Of a stretch of 64,000 nucleotides of DNA, positions 12,332-24,451 are shown in pieces; position 1 is the stretch's first letter; the number at the start of each line of letters is the position of its first letter. The translations under genes were made by a program, and so were the position numbers. Source of the DNA: Oxytricha trifallax. Lineage: Eukaryota; Ciliophora; Spirotrichea; Sporadotrichida; Oxytrichidae. The stretch is taken from positions 62,001 through 126,000 of the forward strand of contig ARYC01000297.1 in NCBI GenBank assembly GCA_000711775.1. Reading direction: 5' to 3'. The notes below the pieces were generated by a model, which was not told the origin of the DNA, made no database searches, and was given only the letters and a program-made list of their open reading frames with translations.

Positions 12332-13095
12332 ATGGAAGCGACACCCATATATTATGATAACTCTATGTATTTACTCACTACTAAGTACAATAAAATCAGC
12401 AGATAAAGTTTAATTAGAGGTAAGTAAGAGTTTAATGAATTCTTAGACTTATGAAAGAATTCTAAGCTATTAGTTTGTATATGTTGAGAGTATTAATTTA
12501 ATTTATAAATATAGGAACTGAGAATATTATCATTGAAGGAAAAGCAGTGATATAGAGTGGTGCTATTTTAAGAGGAGATCTGGCTCAGGTAAAAATGGGT
12601 TAATATGTGATAATCAGAGAGGATGTGGTAGTGAGGCCAACTTACACTAAGAATAAGAAGAATCAACTAGTTTATGTAGCTATGACGATTGGCGACAATG
12701 TTTACATTGACAGAGGCTCGATTATTTGTGCATTAAAGATTGGTAACTTCGTGAATATCGGAAAGAATTGTGTGATAGGTCATAGATGCATCTTAAGAGA
12801 CAACTGTAAAATATTGGATGGATCTGTTCTACCCCCAGATACTGTAGTGCCTCCTTTCACTGTTTACGGAGGAAAACCAGCAACTTACATAGGGGAGCTT
12901 ACTGAAACCATTTGAATTATACACAAAGATCATACTACTAATTTCTATAAGAATTTCTAGGGAGTGGATCCTAGAAGGCAAGGAGGTGCAGCAGGAACAT
13001 CCAGTTCTTAACAATAACAAGTTCCAGCAAGTTCATCATAACAGCCTTAAAGTACTGCTAGAGCTTTAGCCTAATAGGAAAAATAAAGTTAGTGA
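12332..13095 (+). CDS. DCTN5: Dynactin subunit p25 (DCTN5) homologue
   Basis: Left-handed beta-helix subunit of the dynactin pointed-end complex, which links cytoplasmic dynein to membranes. Exon 1 is 12332-12419, then an intron at 12420-12514 (GTAAGT..ATATAG) and exon 2 from 12515. The product aligns along its length with human p25: YNKISRQSLIRG near the start, hexapeptide-type turns (SGAILRGDLAQV, IGKNCVIGHRCILRD) and the diagnostic VLPPDTVVPPFTVYGG. A TGA occurs at 12913-12915 after GELTETI. However, the same frame continues with IIHKDHTTNFYKNF, which matches the family's last helix at unchanged spacing when the TGA counts as one residue. It then runs through a Gln/Ser-rich tail to TGA 13093-13095. 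The gene may therefore be read through, or the germline copy may carry a stop. Confidence 0.9.
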
Positions 13096-13234
13096 TTCTT
13101 AATTTCTTTAATAATTATATCTCAGTAATTGCAATAACATAAATAAATTTATCAATAATTTAGAAAGAATGGTAAGAACTAATTAATTAAGCTTAATCTA
13201 GAATTAGTAAATTTTAATTCACTTTTTTATTTAA

Positions 13235-15466
13235 ATGGAGGGTTCTCGTACTCAAAGATTTTAAACACTTAGGAGTTCATCAGGTCTCTCTTCACCTCCT
13301 AGCTTTACTCATCAAAGACCATCCTTAAAATCTTAAATTTCTTAGAAATTATTATTGGCTAATCCTAGAACTTTTCAAACGTCAAGGGATGTGTCCCCAG
13401 TAACTTTGAAATTACAGAATTAAGGGAATCTTTTTCAATAAAAATAGCACGATAAATCTCCAATAAGAGGAATCAGCAATAATGCTAGTCATAATAACTT
13501 AAGCTAGATGAGCAGAGGTAGCAACTCAAACATGACAAGAAAGTCTGAAAACTTTGATATTTGGAAGATCTCAAAGAACAAGGAATCTTAAATGAGGGAA
13601 TTGAAAAACTACAAATAAAAAATAAAGAAGCTCCTCGAGGACAAAAAGTCATAGGAAACTCAAATAGGATTACTGCAATATGAAATTTCAATGACATAGA
13701 ATCAGTTGAAGGAAGTTATTAATGACTTTAATGAGCAGGCCTTCTTCGACATTAGTAAATTAACTGAGAAAATTTTAAAACAGAAAGAAGTAAAAAACAT
13801 TTTAAAGATCTTTTGTGATTCACTTAATATTTTAGAGTAGACTAAAACATTTGATGGATCAACATTTACTGTAAGTTTAAAATATTTAAATAAGCATTCC
13901 TGTATATTTGACCTTGCATTAATGAAGTTATTATAGTAAACAACAGAAAAGAGTAGATACCTAAAATATGATTTAATCATTGACAAAATGAGTTTGCTAA
14001 CAAGAGACCTAGATAAACAAATTGATTTCTTTAAATCTACAGACTTGGCATCTTGGGATTAACTCTTAGAAATTTGGAAACAAAAACCTAACTTAGACCG
14101 TTCTTAATCAAGGTCAAATATCAACAGGAGTAGTCAATCAAGTGAGAAAAGTACATAGAGCGATTAAAGCACATCTAGTGATTACTTAAGAGGTTTATAA
14201 ATCATATGTAGGTGGATTTGTGGATTAATTGAGATTCACTTCAAGATGCAAGCTATCAATTTTGTAAAGAGGAAACTTGATAAGATTCATCATTCTTTAT
14301 TTTATTTTTGCATAATTGAATAAAAGATTGACTAAGAAAGAGAAGAAATTGATGTTTAATATCACAAGGGAATAGCTTGCGTTAAAGAAGCAAATGAAAA
14401 ACTTTTAAAACACAAGTAATAAGTTGAAGCTATCTAAGAACAGAGAAAATTATAAAATAAAAGTGGACTCTTTAGACATGATAATCGATCAAACAGTAAC
14501 TCAAGCAGTGTGATAGGCTTTAACAGTTCAAGGTAGCATTATGATCATTAGAGCACAAATATTAGTTCAAGATTTGAAAGATCAATAGGAGAATCTGATT
14601 TTAGATAACTGAACTCTGCTTTAGATTCTAGAAGCTCATATAATAACTCAAAAAAGGAAAAGCAATAAAAGATTACAAAAAAGACATCAGAGTAACTCCT
14701 AAAACTTCAAAATAAATCTAGAATGGCCCAATCATAGCAAGATAAGAATCATATTTTTAGGTCTACTGATTAATCAATGAATTCTAGTAACTTAGAAAGT
14801 TTTAGAGATGCTAAATCATTACCAAATTTTATTAAAAAGCCATAGACAGCTACAATAGACTTAAATATAGAAACCAAGCAACAACCTATGCATTAATTAC
14901 CTTTCTAAGTGACTGTATGTTTATAAGATTTAGCAAAACAAGCAAATTACAGACCAGGGAGTTTAGAGAGCACTCTAAATCAGGAAGCCATTTTGGATGC
15001 ACTTTAAAGTATGGATTAAAACCTTTTAGAGTCCTTGATTAATACAAAAGCTTAGAACAGCATAGTAGTGTAACATTCAAACTAGAAGAAAACTCCGGCT
15101 TAATCCCTTAAATACGAAAATAAAGATTTACCTGTGCATAACTTGAGATAAAAGCTTTAATAAGTTCAATAGAATCACCACAAACCTTTAAACGAGCCAA
15201 TCTTAGACTCGTAATAGACAAGAGATCAACGTGAGAAAATTACTTCAAACTATAATTCTACCATAATTTAGAAGCATGTATAACTATAAAGACCTAATGA
15301 ATCTTATCACGATGAGATTTCATTCTATGACGTAGATTTAAGAATTGGAATGGATGGGGAGTTGGATGAATACTAGCAAATGAGAATGCAAAAATTAATT
15401 GAACTCAGAGACAAAATGCTCGAGCAATATAACAAAGACCAAGAGTGTAAGTTTTTCTGTATGTGA
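13235..15466 (+). CDS. 743-residue Ser/Asn/Gln-rich coiled-coil protein
   Basis: A single frame of 744 codons from ATG 13235-13237 to TGA 15464-15466 with no internal TGA, reading about 60 TAA/TAG as Gln. The N-terminus is Ser-rich and probably disordered; a coiled coil follows at about residues 110-200 (RELKNYKQKIKKLLEDKKSQ), then a helical region with several Cys and Trp (about 310-370) and long low-complexity stretches. A candidate in-frame intron starts at GTAAGTTTAAAA near 13870, and another donor (GTAAGT) lies just before the stop, so the true C-terminus could differ. No catalytic motif is seen. A cytoskeletal or ciliary role is only a guess. It starts 140 bases downstream of the DCTN5 gene on the same strand. 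Confidence 0.75.
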
Positions 15467-15798
15467 GAGACAGACACATACAGAAATACTGGCCCTTTAA
15501 AATTAAGAAACACATACTTCCCCATAATCAGTTTTAATCTGAGTGAATTTGTAAAATTATCAATTCGAGGCAGTGAATCCCGAACTTACAAGTTAATGAT
15601 TAAGTGTTTTATATAATCCTTAATTAGTATTTTATTTTATGAAGTATAAATTAATTTCTAGTATTATATATAATGGATGTATTATGTGATTGATAAGGAA
15701 TATATAACTTATATAAAATGAGAAGATTAGTAGTAATTTTTATTGAAATCTCTAATTGAGAAAAGTTAGTTGATCAACCACCTCTTAAGATTTCTTGC
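15467..15798. other. Intergenic AT-rich stretch
   Basis: Space between the convergent coiled-coil gene and RPL11. No further coding region or repeat was recognised; the GC content falls after about 15600. Confidence 0.5.
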
Positions 15799-16505
15799 TC
15801 ATAGCACGGTACCTCCGAGCTTTTCAATGAACCATTGCTATTTATAAATATAAGATAACAAATCAGAATTGCTTTGATTCCTCCTTGGAGATCTTTTGGA
15901 AGTTTCCGAACTTTCTGTTCTTGAGCTTTCTTCTTTGAACTCTCTTGCCGGCTCTTGCGAGGACGACGTAGAAGTCCATACCATAGATACCAGTGGATGG
16001 ATCATACTTGATACCCAAGTCGATGTGTTCATCGATACCAAAGCCGAAGTTACCTATATAATAATTAATTAAGATTGTTGAAAAAGAAAAGAAAGAAAGC
16101 AATCGCGTTGCTGGCACTTTATTAATTCACACGGCCGAGTCGGGAGAGTGACTTACCTTCGTCGGAGAAGTTTATAAATAAAATGTATAAATACTTTAAG
16201 TTTCTCTTTCTGAGTTCGTATTCTCTGACCTTGAGACCTCTCTTGAGAAGTTCTTCAGCCTTATCGCCTCTAACAGTCACGTGGACAGCCATCTTTTCGT
16301 TTCTCTTGATGCCGAAGCTTCTGATGGTATATCTGGCCTTGGATTCGACAGGTTTTTGATCAGTGAGATCCTCGAGGACCTTAGCAGCCTTGGTGAGTCT
16401 ATCACCACTCTCTCCAACGGAGCAGTTGAGTACAAGTTTCTCAATCCTGATGTCTCTCATCTTGTTCTCGACCTTTTCCTTCTTCTTTTGAACAACCTCT
16501 GCCAT
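15799..16505 (-). CDS. RPL11: 60S ribosomal protein L11 (uL5)
   Basis: Component of the large ribosomal subunit that contacts 5S rRNA. ATG 16505-16503, TGA 15801-15799. The protein matches eukaryotic L11 throughout: [88 protein letters not shown] and a C-terminal [16 protein letters not shown]. Homology makes three interruptions unambiguous: an IES at 16174-16197, an intron at 16054-16156 (GTAAGT..TATATAG, joining SDEG to NFGFG) and an IES at 15840-15867. With these removed the length (about 175 residues) is normal for the family. Codon choice is GC-richer than in neighbours, as expected for a highly expressed gene. This gene is the clearest evidence that the window is germline DNA. Confidence 0.97.
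15840..15867 (-). other. IES with pointer AGCAAT in RPL11
   Basis: ATTGCT on the plus strand occurs at 15834-15839 and 15868-15873. The 28-bp AT-rich insert contains an in-frame TGA. Removing it with one pointer copy restores SKQWFIEKL, the expected C-terminus of L11. Confidence 0.9.
16054..16156 (-). other. Spliceosomal intron of RPL11
   Basis: 103-bp intron with donor GTAAGT and acceptor TATATAG on the minus strand. It joins FSDEG to NFGFGID, the conserved L11 sequence. It has no flanking direct repeat, unlike the two IESs of the same gene. Confidence 0.9.
16174..16197 (-). other. IES with pointer AAACTT in RPL11
   Basis: AAGTTT on the plus strand occurs at 16168-16173 and 16198-16203. 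The 24-bp insert plus one copy adds exactly 10 residues ([10 protein letters not shown]) absent from all L11 proteins; its removal gives the family sequence YELRKRNFSDEG. Confidence 0.93.
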
Positions 16506-16643
16506 ATCTTGACTCTTATTGACTTTAAATAATAATAGAATTCACAAACCTAATCCTCTTATTTATTTAATATACTCACCTCACTTAATTATTAATTACT
16601 GAGTTATATATTTAAATTCAATAATTCAAAATAAACTAAAACA

Positions 16644-18960
16644 ATGGCAACTTAAATTCATCAAATGCAAAATAGCTTCAAGCCAGAGGACTACTCGAGA
16701 TTTCTAATTCGTGAATTCTTGAAGAAAAATGGATTTGATAAAACTTATGATTAGTTCATGGCTAAAAATAATTATATTAATTTTAAAGAATAAAAAGTTT
16801 GGAAAAATCTTTGCAATTGTATTTTTACATTAAGCTGAAGATACTAGACCAAAAGTGACAATGACTAAAAATGAACTGATGAAATTAATAGGAATTGAGG
16901 GATTAATGCGAAGAAATTCTAAAACCAAACAGTTTGAGACAATGCTAGACATTTTATGTGATTTCCTGATTATTACCAGAGCTGCTACTGGAGGAGTGCA
17001 ACTGCCTGAAGGAACCAACAATTCAAACTCTAATAATTCAGTGATTAATTAATCAATTGTCTCTAAAGCTAGCTCAACCACTAATGTTAACGATACCAGT
17101 ACAGTTTCAACTAATGTTTCATATAATTACAGTGGATTTCTCTACATACTTTAATGTGATTATTATAAAGTAAGGCTGAGGGATCAAATGGTGGAAGAAA
17201 AGCTGGTTCTTAAATTAGATAGAAACCTGCTCCATAGTAACAGTAGTAACCTGCAAAAACAGCATCAAATTGGTTTGGTTCTGGTAACAATGCCCTTGAA
17301 GATGAATAGCCAAGAACTTAAATTAAGCAGAACTCGAATTAAAAGAACAGACAAAATAACATTTAGGAGGTTGATGATGACTGGGATTTAGAAGAAGATA
17401 GTAAAGCAAATAACAATGATGATTATCTATATTTAAAATATATATCTCCCTGTTCATAAAACCAGAATACAAGATTAGCATTAGGATCCGTGGGCAAAGC
17501 AGTAATAGGTAAATCAATAGAGGCCGGGTACTTCTTATAAGGCGACTAGATAGATCCCTGCACCAACAGTTGCGAACAAACGTAGAGGAGTTGCTTAACC
17601 AAAGGAACACGATATTGATGAATTAGACGATTTAATGGGTTTTGGAGGAGGTTAAAATCAGGATGAACTTTCAAGAGGCTTAGGTAAAAACGCAGGACAA
17701 GAATAAATGAGAGATACACTAGGTTTCTTGAAGAAATCAGAGTAAGAAAAAAAAATGAAAGAGGAGTAAAAGAAGCTTAATCAAATTGACTTAAATCAAA
17801 AGCATAAGGTTATCAGTGAATTAAAGCATAGCTTGAGTGGGTTTGAAGAGGAGGAAAGCGGAAATTTTGATTATAACTTGGCTTAACTATCTGCATCTTA
17901 AAGGTAGTAGATTCGTTAATACTATAATGAAGGAAGTATAAGTTAATCAGAAAGCACTGAAATTAGAAGACTGCTATTCAAAAATCCTTCATCAAACTTT
18001 CATGATTCGTGGCATTAAGGATTCTACTTTGATAAGAAATTAAACTATGGTATCTACTAAAAAGACGGAGGACCATGCGGTATACTTGCTTCAGTTTAAG
18101 CACTCTTTTTAAAACATGTGCTATTTGTATCTGAGACTCCTCTGTAAAATTTGAGACCAGAAAGAAGAGATAATTATATAGCAGCCGCTATTGTAGACAT
18201 CTTAATAAATGCATCAGATGACAAGTAAAACACGATAAATCTAGTAATTCCAGCTCAATCTTAAAATCCAAAAAATCCTATTCTTCCACACTAATGTCAA
18301 AAGCTCGTCATTAACACTTCCGATAAAAACATACTCTATAACATAGTAAAAGATAATATATCATACTTCGTGAACGCAGAGGGTCATGGCGTCATACTTC
18401 TAGTTTACTCAGTAATAATGACAAAGGGAATTCAAAATATAATAAATGACATGGATATGAAAGATAATTGTTTATTAACCGAGCATGGTTACGCTTCGCA
18501 AGAACTTATCAATATTATTTTAGTCGGTAAAGCAGCAAGTAATGTGTTTAATGGAGATAAGGATATGGGAGATAACTTTATACTGAAGGGCATCCATAAG
18601 CAGTCTGAAATTGGTTTCTTAACTCTATATGAAGCATATGGGTACTTCCAGGTAGGCACTTACTATAAAAATCCAAAAGTACCAATCTGGCTTATTTGCT
18701 CTGAATCTCACTACAGCGTAATTTTCTCGACAGACTTCAGCATGACAACTAGCAAGAGACAATAAGTCTTCGATTTAGTGTACTATGATGAGTTATCTCG
18801 GCAAGAGGATGATTATATAATGACTGTTAAGCTAGGTGCTTATACAGGGCCGTTGAATCTACAAGAGACGACAGAAATGGTTCCTCCTATCGATGCTGTC
18901 ATTAGAACAAAATGGGATAGAGGTCTGGTGAACTGGAACGGTAGACAACCTATTCTTTGA
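16644..18960 (+). CDS. LisH-containing MINDY-3/4-type deubiquitinase
   Basis: Probable cysteine protease that trims Lys48-linked ubiquitin chains (MINDY family, formerly FAM188/DUF4205). ATG 16644-16646; TGA 18958-18960. The N-terminus has a LisH-like helix pair (EDYSRFLIREFLKKNGFDKT), followed by a helix resembling the MINDY-4 N-region (FETMLDILCDFLI). A long Gln/Asn-rich linker follows, then the catalytic core: DGGPCGILASVQALF with the nucleophile Cys, EIGFLTLYEAYGYFQVG, a CSESHYSVIF motif with the catalytic His, and the typical ending IRTKWDRGLVNWNG. Interruptions: an unresolved frame change near 16800-16840 (IES or intron after the LisH part), another near 17110-17190, and a clear IES at 17426-17472. 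The core from about 17480 to the stop is one uninterrupted frame. Confidence 0.85.
17426..17472 (+). other. IES with pointer GATTA
   Basis: GATTA occurs at 17421-17425 and 17473-17477. Removing the 47-bp AT-rich insert plus one copy (52 bases) moves the frame by one and joins the acidic linker NNNDD to QHQDPWAK, the frame that carries the MINDY catalytic core. Confidence 0.75.
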
Positions 18961-19108
18961 TAAAAATAAAATAGCCTTATATTAAATTTTCATCTAATAT
19001 TTTAAAAGTTAAATTTTTTAATAGTTATGAAATAAAATTTCTTATATTGTTACACTTAATAATACTTCTTAACTAATCAATTCATAAACAATTTACATAT
19101 CAGTTCTT

Positions 19109-21323
19109 TCAAATTTAAAATGTACGATTATTTTAATTTGAATGAAAAGAAACTAAAGTGGATCTTGATGGTAACAATCCATCTAATTGATTTTGGTTTT
19201 GAGAGCTGTTAAATTATTCGTTAGTTCTATGGTAATTTGAAGTTTACTACCGTGACTAAACTTTTCCAAATAATGATTCAAGTTTCTAATCATAGTCAAA
19301 ATTCTTGTAGTCCATATTTCCTTTTCGATCTGTGGCCATAGTGCTGTTATAACTGCTGTTCATATTAAAAGATTATTCAGGTATCTAATAATTGATATAC
19401 GGTTATTAGACCAGAGGGGGTAGCATATTCGTTGAATTTGGGATAGCAATTGTGTACATTTAGTTATTCTGAGTTTTTTATTATTAGAAGGGGTCTAAAC
19501 CCTAGTTATCAAGCCTCTGTTATAGTTAATGCAATTGCTATCTTGTATTGTGCAGCTCTTTTAAAATTACATCTTGATAGATATTCTTGCCATTGTACTT
19601 TTCTAAGATGCTTGAATAACCTGTGGGTTAAGCTTTTCCATTTAGTACTTATTCAAAGAATTTGCTATTTTCAACAATTCTTAAAGTATTTGGCTAAGTT
19701 TGATTATTTTACACATTGAAATTCATGCTTGTGTTTTGATTTAAAATATTTTAAGCAAGTACCTCCCTTAAATATGGGTTTTAAGGTCGAGAATAACCTT
19801 AAGATGAATAGGACTTCAGATGAATTTCTCTTTATGGCTCGATTTTCTACATCTCTTTGATATTTTACTAAACTTTCAATGCATTCAACAAAAATCTATT
19901 TCTTAAGTGATTTACGTTTTCTTTCAGTTCTTCTTCTGCTTTATGAAATGAGGGTAAGTACTCGAACTTTTTAAGATATATTGTTTATTTCTGTACCTTT
20001 TATCTTCTTTTGCTTTCATCTAAATCAGGGATAAAACTAGGGAAACTTTAGTTAGAATTTTGCATGGATCTATCACTTTAACTCTCCATTTGTCCAGCTT
20101 ATTTGTTAAAATTTTAAAAGGCATATAGATTTTAAGCCTGCTTAATTTCTTTGTGCAATTTAACAGGATCTATTACTCCTGAGGATTCAAGAGTTCTCTC
20201 GAATAAGGGTGGTCTTTCTTTTTTCACAGGGCTTTTAGGTTTTGTAGCAACTTACTCATGCTATTTATTAATCAGAGATTTGTCATATTTTACTTTTATT
20301 TCATTAATACCAATTTCAGCTGGATTTTGTGATTCCATTTTTTACATTTGATTGAATTTAAAGAAGAATTCTGGGTCACTCCAAAAGTCTGAAGGTTACT
20401 TGTTTCCTCTTGGTTGTTTTAATCTCAACTAATTTAGTTCTCTCTATGTCTCTTCCATATTATTTTAAGTTATTTATGCGATTTGATTATTAACATCATT
20501 TGGCTATTGAATCTACTCTAAATTCAGAATACTTTTATAAGGACTTCTGCTTCAGCTCTCTTAACCATTTTATTTATTTTTCTTAAGAATACCCTAACGT
20601 TGATTTGTTTATGGTGATTGAAGTGGATTGATGTGCATACTGCTGTTAACCAATGAGTGCGAGGTCAGTTAGGGTTGATAACTATTTTAACTTTCACCCG
20701 TTTCCCTTTTTCGCATTGAAACATTTGAATTTCTTAAACATTTTCTTTCATGCCTTCTGATTGTCGATAAGTAATCTGTTAAATCGCAAAATTGGCATTA
20801 TACGATAATTTGGTTTTCTTATTTTATTATTTCAGGTAATGCTTTTCTGATATCATCCCTCTATATTCTTTTATTATGCTTAGGACAAGTGTCTTCATTC
20901 CTATAAAACAAGTAAAAATCAAATATTTTGATACTTTTTTATTATTATTATTTAATGCTGTAAAGAAATTAATACTGGGGCTTAAGCCAGCCAGATAGAT
21001 AAACAGTCAGTCTCATGCTTTGATTTTTGGGCATCTAACTCAATCCATCCAAGGGCTAAGGAGTTGAGAAACCCATATACTGGACAGACTAGCTTCCGCA
21101 CCGTGCTCGTTCACCTATTGCCTTGGGGAGGTCTTATGCGGTCTATTTTGATACTTAATTTCACTTACTAGGCAAGGTAATCCCTCAAACATTCATAACA
21201 AAAATGTGTACTGCAAATTCCACACATACAAGGATTATTTAAAATTAGATTGCAAATTGTGCAAGTCATTAATTTCCTGTTCACAACTTCCTTGTTTCTA
21301 ACTCGATGCTCTTAAATTCCCAT
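19109..21323 (-). CDS. RING / TRAF-type zinc finger protein with Gln/Asn-rich tail
   Basis: Probable E3 ubiquitin ligase or adaptor. Exon 1 (21323-21169) starts MGIQEHRVRNKEVV and carries the first part of a RING-like finger: CTICNLILNNPCMCG, then CSTHFCYECLRDYL. After an intron at 20901-21168 (GTAAGT..TTTATAG) exon 2 supplies TCPKH and then a TRAF-type CQFC..H..C finger (about residues 85-105). The remaining ~550 residues are Gln/Asn/Ser-rich with helical parts and end at TGA 19111-19109 (QNNRTFQI). One in-frame TGA lies at 20554-20552, about 55 codons after the second finger; the same frame is otherwise open for about 480 codons. The protein could end there, but an unbroken continuing frame argues for one long gene. 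The tail has no known domain. Confidence 0.7.
20978..21140 (-). ncRNA. Structured GC-rich island inside an intron (candidate ncRNA)
   Basis: The 268-bp intron of the RING gene contains a GC-rich core, unlike other introns here, which are short and AT-rich. On the sense (minus) strand the core can fold into two stem-loops. The first is closed by CCGCA/TGCGG. The second is longer, with nested pairs AGTCT/AGACT, TGGG/CCCA and CTCAA/TTGAG and internal loops between them. Two hairpins in an intron recall an H/ACA snoRNA, but I cannot find clean H and ACA boxes. A transposon-derived relic is the alternative. Confidence 0.3.
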
Positions 21324-21696
21324 TGCAATAAATAATAATTCCTTAAAAATCAAATGAAATTCGTTAATTGAATAAATGAATAATAAAAAATTTAAAAAGA
21401 TTTTTAATGAGACATGATGCTCGATTTATTGAAAATTCAATATTTTCATTTATATAATCCTGAATCATAGATTTAAATGAAAATATTAAACGGATCCTAT
21501 AGTTAGAGATAAAATTTAAGATATTTTATGTTTATTTAATTTCTAGATTCTCATTTTTCCTTTCTAATTGTTAAATTAAAAAAATTAATTTACAAGATTA
21601 CAGATTATTGATTTTGTATCTTGATTATAAAATTATAGCATTTTATGAAAAGTTTTATAATTAGATTAAATTGATATAAAATTTAATAATCCGAGA

Positions 21697-24295
21697 ATGA
21701 TGAAAGCATCTAGTATGTATTTTCTAAACCAATTTTCCCTATATTTCAGTATCAAAATATTAATGTTTCTGTTAGGTGGCAAGAAAAGTTTTCCAAAAGA
21801 AAAAGCTTACAGTAACTTAAAAGTGGATGAAAATTTAAGCCCAGAGAAAAAAGGAGCAAAGTCAAAACCTTTTAAAGAAAAAAAGTAAATTGAATCGCGA
21901 GGGAGAGATAAATTATTAATTAACAACGGTGGGACTGTTATGAGCGGAAATAATCTGATTCCAAGTTCTTTGATTTAATCAGCTCAAGGGCAGCAAAAAA
22001 CAAGCACGGCAAATCAAAAATCACATTCAGGTAGGTAATACTGCATAAATTTAATTGCTTCTTTTAGTTGTCAGATATTAGAGTTTCAAAGAACGCGATA
22101 TGGAAATCAAGACCTTAATTTAAACTTTGTAGCATAATAACAGCACTAATATCTCTTAAACAGTTAATAAACTGTCGTAAATATAAAATGACACGAGGCA
22201 AGATGGAAACCTTTCATAATCTAATAAATCAGTTGGTTTAGGCTCTGCCACAAAACAGAGTAGTAAACTTCAGAATGGAGGTGCTTATTAAATAAATAAT
22301 AGAACAAATTCAGTATAGGTGAATTTAAGCAATCAAAAACCTTAGTAAATCGTGAATATTAATAATTAACGCTTGAAGAAGAAAGTTGAAAACCTTCCAA
22401 GGACTGGGATAGAATATCCTATTACAAAGGAGAGAAGAATCTTCATTAAATCACACAGAGAATTTGAACCATTAAGCGAGTAAATAGTTTCTCAGAAGTT
22501 AATCGAAGAATACATAAGAAACGATAGTGAACGCGCAAATTAAATCCAAGGACAAAGTTAAGTGGTTTATGATTGTATTGAAATGTCACCATTTTACGAC
22601 CCTGAGGATATTAATGATTAATACTATGATGAGAGAGATGCTATAGAAGTACCACCACCACAAGACTAATCTGATGGAATAATTAATGAACCATATTAAA
22701 AGAAATATTTCTTTAACCCAAATAACTTACCTTATTAACTTGAGAGAGTTGGATAATTCTATGGTTCTTAAACAGCCGATTCTCGATTATATGATAAAAA
22801 AGGAATGCCAAGGATTAACAGATATTATGAAAAACTGAAACCATTTTACAAATTAAAGGATCCAATTTCTGATAAAACATTAATATTTGAAAGCAGATTT
22901 GAAAGTGGAAACCTTAAGAAAGCAATCAAAGTGTAAGCTAAAAATATTTCTTAATTGATTTAGAGGGGAATATGAGTATGATTTGATATTAAAAAATGAC
23001 TATGGTACTTCAGGTTTCACATAATGGTATTACTTTAAAGTATCAAATACAAGAAAGGATATAAGGTATCGATTTAACATAATAAATTTGATGAAACCAG
23101 AATCAACCTATTCTATGGGCATGAAGCCTTTATTATATTCTGTAAAGGAAGCAGATAAAAATGGATTAGGCTGGTATAGAGATGGAACAAATATTGCCTA
23201 TTATTTGAATGCAAGAAAAAGTAAATTTTTTAATTTTAATCTAAATTTTTCTCAGAAAATAGTGCTACAGCTGGGACTTCTTCTACTGCTTCAACTCAAG
23301 CAAGTACAACTGGAGCTGGTTCTGGATATTATGGAAGCTACTATTCACTAACTTTTGAAGTTGAGTTTAAGCACGATTTAGATACTGTGTACCTCGCTCA
23401 TTGCTATCCGTACACTTATTCAGATCTCTGTGATTAAATAAAGAAAATATGCACCTATTAAAACAAAGATAAGATCAGAAGAACTGTTTTATGTAAAAGT
23501 TTGGCTGGAAATGATGTAGAAATGCTTATCGTAACAAACTTTGCTTCATCTCCTGAATAAATAGCAATGCGAAAAGCAATAATTTTAACATCTAGAGTGC
23601 ATCCTGGTGAAACTAATGCTTCATTCATGATGGACGGAGTGCTTGACTTTTTAGTAGGAGATGATGCTAAGGCATGTTTCTTAAGAGATACCTTTGTGTT
23701 CAAGATAATACCCATGCTTAATCCCGATGGAGTTATAGTTGGAAATTATAGATGTTCTCTTAGTGGACAAGATTTAAATCGACAGTGGATTGCACCGAGC
23801 TGTAAACTTTATCCTGTAAATTATCACACAAAATTAATGATGAGGAAAACTCTTGAGAGCAGAGAAATACTTTTCTTCTGTGATTTTCATGGACATTCAA
23901 CAAAAAGGAACATTTTTATGTATGGTAACAATCAAGTAAAAGCTGCTGATAAATTAAAAGAAAGAGTGTTTCCAACTATGTTTTCTGAAAATAATGAGAA
24001 TTTTAGTTTTGAAGATTGCTCTTTTGATGTATAAAAGTCTAGAGAAAGTACAGTTTGAATTACACTTTAATTAAATTTTTCATTTCTTAGAATATTTTAA
24101 ACAGCTAGAGTGGTGATGTGGAGAGAGTTCAATCTTTACAATAGTTTTACTTTAGAGTGCAGTTTTTGTGGTCCTTCAAAAGGCATGTATAACGGCTGTC
24201 ATTTTAACGCTATGTTGTTAGATATGATTGGAACTGTATTTTGCAAAACGCTTGCTGACTACTCTGAACGTGAATTAGGTTTACTTTAACAATGA
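21697..24295 (+). CDS. Cytosolic carboxypeptidase (M14, CCP/AGBL/Nna1-like)
   Basis: Zinc carboxypeptidase of the family that removes glutamates from tubulin tails. Probable ATG 21697-21699; TGA 24293-24295. The N-terminal 250 residues are low complexity. The CCP N-domain follows ([34 protein letters not shown]), then the M14 core: HPGE in [17 protein letters not shown] (zinc His and Glu), NPDG in [23 protein letters not shown], and DFHGHS with the third zinc ligand, and finally ARVVMWREF and a Cys-rich [11 protein letters not shown] segment. Three introns: 22031-22067, 22933-22963 and 23221-23255, all GT..AG and AT-rich. An IES at 24054-24100 separates the last part. Cilia-bearing organisms use this enzyme on axonemal tubulin; the substrate here is inferred from the family. 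Confidence 0.9.
24054..24100 (+). other. IES with pointer ACAG in the carboxypeptidase gene
   Basis: ACAG occurs at 24050-24053 and 24101-24104. The 47-bp AT-rich insert begins with an in-frame TGA. Its removal gives [14 protein letters not shown], the conserved CCP sequence. An intron reading is less good because GT..AG borders do not keep the conserved residues. Confidence 0.75.
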
Positions 24296-24451
24296 TTTTT
24301 AATTGTTCTTTAATATAAGTATAGAACTATTTCTCATATATGAAAGGAAAACAGTTTTCATTTTACATATAATTATCTCTATAATATGTTTCTTTAATTA
24401 AGGATTTGTATCAAAGTTTTGGAATTAAATTATAATAAAATTGAGATTAGA

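Noticed and set aside
23458-23715. Minus-strand frame opposite the carboxypeptidase
   Set aside because: Shadow of the conserved carboxypeptidase coding strand.
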